Assembly (NCBI RefSeq): GCF_014205255.1
Contig: NZ_JACHNE010000001.1
Coordinates: forward strand, 4,898,001-4,962,000
Origin: Streptomyces caelestis
Lineage (GTDB): Bacteria > Actinomycetota > Actinomycetes > Streptomycetales > Streptomycetaceae
Direction of reading: 5' to 3'
Length of the DNA stretch: 64,000 nt
The notes under the pieces are model-generated. The model was not told where the DNA came from and did no database searches. It saw only the letters and a list, made by a program, of their open reading frames with translations. A program made the position numbers and the translations under genes. Of the stretch, positions 59,330 to 64,000 are shown in pieces. Position 1 is the first letter of the stretch. The number at the start of each line of letters is the position of its first letter.

Positions 59330-60046
59330 ATGTCCCAGCGCGTCACGTCCCGTTCCTTCCGTACGTCCCAGCTCCGCACCCGTGCGACCGTGCTGGCCGC
59401 CGGCCTCGGTGTCTCGGTCGCACTGGGAGCCGGGGTCGCGTCCGCCGCCGACACCACGGCCGCGTCCGGCGCCGCCAGTGCCGTCCAGGCGCAGGCCGCC
59501 GCCCAGTCCAAGGCTGCCCAGGCCGAGGCCGCGAAGGCCGCCAAGGCCGCCGCCGTGAAGAAGGCCGCCGCGAAGGCGGCTGCGGCCAAGAAGGCCGCTG
59601 TGCAGAAGGCCGCCGCGAAGGCCAAGCCGTCCTGGGTCGACCCGGTGAAGAAGTACAAGCTCTCCGCGAGCTTCGCCCAGAACGGCGGCATGTGGCAGTC
59701 CACCCACAGCGGCCAGGACTTCGCCGTGCCGAGCGGCACCCAGGTCGTCGCCGCCCACGGCGGCACCGTCGTCAAGGCCGGCGGCAACGGCGCCGGTGAC
59801 GGCCCCGCGTACGGCAACGCCGTCGTGATCAAGCACGGCAACGGCACGTACTCGCAGTACGCCCACCTGTCGAAGGTCGAGGTGAGGATCGGCCAGGTCG
59901 TCAAGACCGGCCAGGAGATCGCCCGGTCCGGCAACACCGGTAACTCGAGCGGTCCCCACCTGCACTTCGAGATCCGCACGACCCCGAACTACGGCTCGGC
60001 GGTCGACCCGGTGAAGTTCCTGCGCGCCAAGGGCGTCAAGGTCTGA
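59330..60046 (+). CDS. Secreted M23 family peptidoglycan endopeptidase
   Basis: A 238-residue exported LytM/M23 protein. A signal peptide is followed by an Ala/Lys-rich, probably coiled-coil linker (about 45-95, KAAAVKKAAAKAAAAKKAA). The catalytic domain has STHSGQDFAVPSGT (zinc His and Asp), and SGPHLHFEIRT (HxH). The start ATG has GAGG 5 bp upstream. It cleaves peptide cross-links in the wall; the helical linker may position it on the envelope. Confidence 0.93.
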   Translation: MSQRVTSRSFRTSQLRTRATVLAAGLGVSVALGAGVASAADTTAASGAASAVQAQAAAQSKAAQAEAAKAAKAAAVKKAAAKAAAAKKAAVQKAAAKAKPSWVDPVKKYKLSASFAQNGGMWQSTHSGQDFAVPSGTQVVAAHGGTVVKAGGNGAGDGPAYGNAVVIKHGNGTYSQYAHLSKVEVRIGQVVKTGQEIARSGNTGNSSGPHLHFEIRTTPNYGSAVDPVKFLRAKGVKV

Positions 60047-60069
60047 CGAGGCCGGGCGGCCCGGGCCCG

Positions 60070-60666
60070 CTAGGAGCCCCGGGCTCCCCGGTGGGCCTGG
60101 GTCACCAGGTCCGTGGCGACCTCGAGGACGGCTGTGTTCTTGTCCTCGGGGTCGCCTTCCAGGTCCTGGAGCAGGAACATCCCGGCGTGCAGCGTGAAGA
60201 GCGCGCTGACGCAGCGGACCTGGTCGACCAGGTCGGTGTCCGGGTCGATGATGATGTCGCGCAGGCCGCGGATGCGCTCCTTGAAGGAGTCGCCGATGCG
60301 CAACTCCCGCACCGTCGCCTGGTTGTCGTGCATGAAGCGGAACAGCGGTGCGGCGCCGGACAGGGTCTCCGCGTAACGGCGGACGATCTCCTGCTTGGTG
60401 TCGAGGGTGTGCGGCTGCTGCCGCCCCCACTCGATCAGTTCCTCGATCGGCTTCGTGAGGTCCTCGAAGATGCTGACGAGGATCTCTTCCTTCGTCTTGA
60501 AGTGGTAATAGAGCGCCGCCTTGGTGACGTCGAGGCGCTCGGCGATCTCGCGCAGGGAGGTCTTCTCGTAGCCCTGCTCCGCGAAGAGTTCGAGGGCCAC
60601 GTCCTGGATGCGCTGGCGGGTGTCCCCGCGGCGCCGCTGCCTGGTGCCGTCCATGGTGCCGCTCAT
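60070..60666 (-). CDS. TetR-family repressor
   Basis: A 198-residue regulator. The HTH (about 20-65) reads RIQDVALELFAEQGYEKTSL, then LDVTKAALYYHFKTKEEILV. The C-terminal domain is an unassigned ligand-binding helical bundle. It diverges from the MFS gene, with a pair of 21-bp operators between them. The start could be ATG 60666 or ATG 60654. It most likely represses the transporter until an inducing drug binds. Confidence 0.92.
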   Translation of the reverse strand: MSGTMDGTRQRRRGDTRQRIQDVALELFAEQGYEKTSLREIAERLDVTKAALYYHFKTKEEILVSIFEDLTKPIEELIEWGRQQPHTLDTKQEIVRRYAETLSGAAPLFRFMHDNQATVRELRIGDSFKERIRGLRDIIIDPDTDLVDQVRCVSALFTLHAGMFLLQDLEGDPEDKNTAVLEVATDLVTQAHRGARGS

Positions 60667-60693
60667 CCTCCTACGCCGCTCCCTTTGGGTAAA

Positions 60694-60763
60694 ACTTACT
60701 TGACGCCCGGCTAGTTCCGCGGCTAGCTTCCGAGTATAGTCACTAGCCGGTCGGCAAGTAAGT
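60694..60763. promoter_or_regulatory. TetR operator pair between the repressor and the MFS gene
   Basis: Two 21-bp elements face each other: one at 60694-60714 beginning ACTTACTTG and ending CCCGGCTAG, and its near-complement at 60743-60763 (CTAGCCGG...CAAGTAAGT), with 19 of 21 bases matching. A minus-strand promoter (TTACTT, 17 bp, TATACT) and a plus -10 (TATAGT, 60735-60740) lie within or between them, so both genes would be blocked. Confidence 0.8.
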
Positions 60764-60790
60764 AGCGGTAGCTGGGGGAGTGGGAAAGCA

Positions 60791-62380
60791 ATGGCGGACA
60801 CGACGGACACACCGGCGGTCGGCGCCGACACCGGAGGGAAACGGCCGAAGAGCGTACGGGTCGTGCTGCTCGCGCTGATGATCGCGATGATGCTCGCGAT
60901 GCTCGACAACATGATCATCGGTACGGCGATGCCGACGATCGTCGGTGAGCTGGGCGGGCTGGAACACCTCGCCTGGGTGGTCACCGCCTACACGCTCGCC
61001 ACCGCTGCCTCCACCCCGTTGTGGGGCAAGCTCGGAGACATGTACGGCCGCAAGGGCACGTTCATGACGTCGATCGTCATCTTCCTCATCGGCTCCGCAC
61101 TCAGCGGTATGGCCCAGAACATGGGCGAGCTCATCGGCTTCCGCGCGATCCAGGGCCTCGGCGCCGGCGGTCTGATGGTCGGCGTCATGGCGATCATCGG
61201 CGACCTGATCCCGCCCCGCGAGCGCGGCAAGTACCAGGGCATGATGGCCGGCGTCATGGCGCTGGCGATGATCGGCGGCCCGCTGGTCGGCGGCACCATC
61301 ACCGACAACTGGGGCTGGCGCTGGGCGTTCTACATCAACCTGCCGCTCGGCGTGGTCGCGCTGGTGGCCGTCAGCGTCGTACTGCACCTGCCGAAGAAGC
61401 GGTCCGAGGCGCGGATCGACTACCTGGGCGCCGCCCTGCTGACCGTCGGCATCACCGCGATCGTGCTCGTCACCACATGGGGCGGCACGGAGTACGCCTG
61501 GAGCTCCACGCGGATCATGGAGCTGATCGGCATCGGGGTCGCCGCGCTCGTCGGGTTCGTGTTCTGGCAGACCAAGGCCGCCGAGCCGGTGCTGCCGCTG
61601 CACATCTTCCGCAGCCGCAACTTCACGCTGATGTCGGTCATCGGCTTCATCACCGGCTTCGTGATGTTCGGCGCCACGCTCTTCCTGCCCTTCTACCAGC
61701 AGGCCGTGCAGGGCGCCTCCGCGACCAACTCCGGGCTGCTGCTCCTGCCGATGCTCGGTGCCATGCTCGTCACCTCGATGGTCGCCGGGCGCGTGACCAC
61801 GAACACCGGCAAGTACAAGGTCTTCCCGGTGGTCGGCAGCGTGCTGATGGTCGTCGGTCTGTACCTGCTGTCGACGATGGATACGGGAACCTCGCGGCTC
61901 ACGTCCGGTGTCTTCATGGCCGTGGTCGGGTTCGGCATGGGCTGCCTGATGCAGATCACCATGCTGGTCGCTCAGAACAGCGTGGAGATGAAGGACATGG
62001 GCGTCGCGTCCTCGTCCACGACCCTCTTCCGCACCCTCGGGTCGTCCTTCGGCGTCGCGATCATGGGCGCGCTGTTCAACCACCGCGTCCAGGACGTCAT
62101 GGCCGAGCGGGCCGGGGCGCTGGGCTCCAAGGTGACCGAGCAGTCCGCCCAGCTCGACCAGGCCGGCCTGGCCAAGCTGCCGGAGGCGGCCCGTGAGGCC
62201 TACCAGCACGCGGTCTCCTCCGGCATGCACTCGGCGTTCCTGCTGGGAGCCGTGGTGGCGGTGGTCGCCTTGGCGGCGGCCGTGTTCGTCAAGGAGGTCC
62301 CGCTCAAGGGAGCGGGACCGAAGGCGAAGGACGAGCCGGACGCCCCGGCGGCTCAGCCGCCCGTGGCGGAGGCCGTCTGA
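60791..62380 (+). CDS. MFS multidrug exporter, DHA2 (14-TMS) family
   Basis: A 529-residue transporter of the EmrB/QacA type. Motif A is GKLGDMYGRKG (about 77-87), motif C-like is MGLGAGGLMVG-like GLGAGGLMVGVMAIIGDLIP and the first helix holds MLDNMIIGTAMPTIVGELGG with the DHA2 aspartate. It has fourteen hydrophobic segments by inspection. It is a drug:H+ antiporter controlled by the divergent TetR gene. The substrate is unknown. Confidence 0.93.
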   Translation: MADTTDTPAVGADTGGKRPKSVRVVLLALMIAMMLAMLDNMIIGTAMPTIVGELGGLEHLAWVVTAYTLATAASTPLWGKLGDMYGRKGTFMTSIVIFLIGSALSGMAQNMGELIGFRAIQGLGAGGLMVGVMAIIGDLIPPRERGKYQGMMAGVMALAMIGGPLVGGTITDNWGWRWAFYINLPLGVVALVAVSVVLHLPKKRSEARIDYLGAALLTVGITAIVLVTTWGGTEYAWSSTRIMELIGIGVAALVGFVFWQTKAAEPVLPLHIFRSRNFTLMSVIGFITGFVMFGATLFLPFYQQAVQGASATNSGLLLLPMLGAMLVTSMVAGRVTTNTGKYKVFPVVGSVLMVVGLYLLSTMDTGTSRLTSGVFMAVVGFGMGCLMQITMLVAQNSVEMKDMGVASSSTTLFRTLGSSFGVAIMGALFNHRVQDVMAERAGALGSKVTEQSAQLDQAGLAKLPEAAREAYQHAVSSGMHSAFLLGAVVAVVALAAAVFVKEVPLKGAGPKAKDEPDAPAAQPPVAEAV

Positions 62381-62394
62381 CCGGACCGCACGAG

Positions 62395-62422
62395 GCCCCC
62401 GGGGTGTGTCCGCCCCGGGGGC
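62395..62422 (+). terminator. Intrinsic terminator of the MFS gene
   Basis: GCCCCCGGGG (62395-62404) pairs with CCCCGGGGGC (62413-62422) across an 8-base loop, followed by TTTG. Confidence 0.85.
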
Positions 62423-62481
62423 TTTGTGATGCCCGGCCGCACACGTCCCCGTTGTCAGACCCCCGTGCCACCATCGGTCGC

Positions 62482-62916
62482 ATGGACAAGATGCGGCAGG
62501 TGCGCCTCGCCAAGGACGCCATGGACCGGGACTGGGCCGATCCGGAGCTCGACCTGGACACCGTCGCCGCGCACGCCGGGTACTCGCGGTACCACTTCAT
62601 CCGCGCCTTCAAGGAGGCGTACGGCGAGACCCCCGGCCAGTACCTCACGCACCGCCGCATAGAACGCGCCGAGGACCTGCTGCGCACGGCGAACCTCTCG
62701 GTGACGGAGATCTGCCACCTGGTCGGCTTCAGCAGCGTCGGCACGTTCTCGGCCCGCTTCAAGACCTGGACGGGCCTGACGCCGAGCGAGTACCGGACGA
62801 AGCACGTGGGCCGTGGCGCCGCCCTCATACCGGGTTGCTACGCCATGCTCTGGGCCGGTGGCTTCCGCCCGGCGCCCGCCACCGGGCAGCAGCGCAATTC
62901 CGGAGAAGCGGGCTGA
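62482..62916 (+). CDS. AraC-family regulator, single HTH domain
   Basis: A 144-residue protein consisting almost only of the AraC double HTH (LDTVAAHAGYSRYHFIRAFK, then LSVTEICHLVGFSSVGTFSA and RFKTWTGLTPSEYR). There is no N-terminal cupin sensor. Such short forms act like SoxS/MarA. It starts at ATG 62482. A VOC-family gene follows by 63 bp and is the likely partner in one transcript. Confidence 0.9.
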   Translation: MDKMRQVRLAKDAMDRDWADPELDLDTVAAHAGYSRYHFIRAFKEAYGETPGQYLTHRRIERAEDLLRTANLSVTEICHLVGFSSVGTFSARFKTWTGLTPSEYRTKHVGRGAALIPGCYAMLWAGGFRPAPATGQQRNSGEAG

Positions 62917-62979
62917 CACCCCCGCTGCCTACCGTGGCAGGGCAAGCACCCACCCCCCGCCGAGCAGCAGGAGCACGCC

Positions 62980-63426
62980 ATGATCAAGGGTCTCGCCATC
63001 TCCACCGTCTGGGTCCTCGACCAGGACCGGGCCAAGGAGTTCTACACCGAGAAACTGGGCCTGGAGGTCCGTACGGACATGACCATGGGCGAGGGCGGCA
63101 TGCGCTGGCTCACCGTCGGCTCGCCGCACCAGCCCGACGTCGAGCTCACGCTGATGGTGCCCGGCGGGCCCGCGATGGACCCCGAGTCCGCCGAGATGCT
63201 CCGGAAGCTGGTGACGAAGGGCGCGCTCGGCGCCGGCGTGCTGACCACCGACGACATCCACGGCGACTACAAGAAGCTCAAGGACCGGGGCGTGGAGTTC
63301 CTCCAGGAGCCGCAGGAGCGCCCGTACGGCACGGAGGCGCTGTTCCGCGACGACTCCGGCAACTGGTTCTCCTTCACGCAGCCCCGGGAGGGCGGACTCG
63401 ACCTGGACCAGGACTGGACCTGCTGA
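62980..63426 (+). CDS. VOC-superfamily (glyoxalase/bleomycin-resistance-like) protein
   Basis: A 148-residue VOC protein with two beta-alpha-beta-beta-beta modules: ISTVWVLDQDRAKEFYTEKL and later DIHGDYKKLKDRGVEFLQEP, then FRDDSGNWFSFTQP. Possible metal ligands are His/Glu at typical places, but substrate cannot be told. It pairs with the AraC gene upstream, an arrangement common in actinobacteria. Confidence 0.88.
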   Translation: MIKGLAISTVWVLDQDRAKEFYTEKLGLEVRTDMTMGEGGMRWLTVGSPHQPDVELTLMVPGGPAMDPESAEMLRKLVTKGALGAGVLTTDDIHGDYKKLKDRGVEFLQEPQERPYGTEALFRDDSGNWFSFTQPREGGLDLDQDWTC

Positions 63427-63439
63427 CCACCCCGAGGGA

Positions 63440-64000
63440 CTACGTCCCCGACCCCGGCAGCATCGGATAACTCCCCGTGTTCGTCGGCGCGTGCTCCGGC
63501 AGCCACAGCACGGCGACCGCGCCCTCGGCGGGCAGATGCTCCGGCGTCCCGGGCGTGCGCACGTTGCGGAAGGTCAGCCGGGCGCCCATCACCCGGGCCT
63601 GACCGGCCGCGATGGTCAGGCCGAGGCCGTGGCCGTGTCCGGCCCGGTCCTTGCTGCCGGTGCGGAAGCGGCTCGGCCCCTCGGCGAGCAGGTCCTCGGG
63701 GAAGCCGGGACCGTGGTCGCGGACCCGGATGACCCTGCCCTCGACGCTGACCTCGATCGGCGGCTTGCCGTGCCGGGCCGCGTTGGCGAGCAGGTTGAAC
63801 AGCACCCGCTCCAGGCGCCTCGGGTCGGTCGTGACCTCCGACTCGTGCACGATCCGCACCTCGATGTCCGGGTCCTTGGCCGCCACCCGCCGGGCGACGA
63901 ACTCGCCCAGCATGATGTCCTGGAGCTCCGCCCGCTCCGAGGCCCCGTCCAGCCGGGCCACCTCCAGCACGTCCTCCACGAGCGTGCGCATCGCCTTCGC
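63440..64000 (-). CDS. Sensor histidine kinase, C-terminal part (cut by window edge), possible CseC
   Basis: At least 186 residues of a two-component kinase running past base 64000. The fragment holds the end of the dimerisation helix (RTLVEDVLEVARLDGASERA) and the HATPase domain: N-box RVLFNLLANAARHGKPPI, G1 VRDHGPGFPED, G2 GHGLGLTIAAGQARVMG. The H-box lies beyond the edge. Gene order in this region and the C-terminal style suggest CseC, the kinase of the SigE cell-envelope stress system; this cannot be settled from the fragment. Confidence 0.85.
   Translation of the reverse strand, partial: AKAMRTLVEDVLEVARLDGASERAELQDIMLGEFVARRVAAKDPDIEVRIVHESEVTTDPRRLERVLFNLLANAARHGKPPIEVSVEGRVIRVRDHGPGFPEDLLAEGPSRFRTGSKDRAGHGHGLGLTIAAGQARVMGARLTFRNVRTPGTPEHLPAEGAVAVLWLPEHAPTNTGSYPMLPGSGT

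Overview
This window is high-GC actinobacterial chromosome. The gene content and order (tipA, the clc-gad pair, the ftsH-folE region, nuoD2, the panC-nadB-nadC-coaX run, lsr2, clpC) and the strong third-position G/C bias point to Streptomyces, close to the S. coelicolor group. It looks like core chromosome. I see no prophage, integrase, insertion sequence, CRISPR array, rRNA or tRNA gene. About 67 protein genes can be supported; the last one (a sensor kinase, possibly CseC) runs off the right edge.

Layout. 1-3.3 kb: a Clp-N/helix-turn-helix protein with a leaderless, operator-covered promoter, a DUF2786 protein and two lipoproteins. 3.4-5.9 kb: a divergent zinc-starvation island of cysteine-free ribosomal proteins (S14, L28 / L33, L31, S18) plus a CobW-like protein without a P-loop, around a Zur-like box. 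5.9-8.8 kb: a repeat-rich gap, then a DUF397 / anti-sigma-like ATPase / XRE-DUF5753 cassette whose first two genes share a 24-bp upstream element. 8.9-17.5 kb: aldehyde dehydrogenase, DinB-like protein, a PadR-controlled ABC exporter, a clc-gad acid-resistance pair, tipA and a YbjQ protein. 17.6-23.8 kb: DedA, ThrE-like exporter, pyrophosphatase, DacB (PBP4) and a DUF2342 protein. 24.0-32.0 kb: tilS, hpt, ftsH, folE, then an oppositely oriented folP-NTF2-folB-folK-DUF3180 block. 32.1-45.6 kb: envelope proteins (lysyltransferase-like protein, antigen-85-like esterase, paired PH-domain proteins), nuoD2 facing a MidA-type methyltransferase, a two-component system, an ArsR/DUF5937 regulator and a threonine-aldolase-like enzyme. 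45.8-51.2 kb: one tight operon for pantothenate/CoA and NAD (DUF2520, panC, nadB, nadC, coaX). 51.5-64 kb: hypothetical genes, a BlaI-type repressor, an N-acetylglutamate synthase, lsr2, a Prim-Pol-like protein with internal repeats, clpC with ClgR-like boxes, a secreted phosphatase, an M23 peptidase, a TetR/MFS pair, AraC, VOC and a kinase fragment.

Common themes are zinc and proteostasis responses (Zur-like island, ftsH, clpC, the Clp-N regulator), envelope maintenance, and cofactor synthesis (folate, CoA, NAD). The least routine signals are the Clp-N/HTH leaderless promoter, the Mrf-like protein in the Zur island, the shared element of the DUF397/ATPase/XRE cassette, and a short interspersed repeat inserted in frame into both tilS and an ArsR-type regulator. 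No function was tested; names rest on motifs, length and neighbourhood read by eye.
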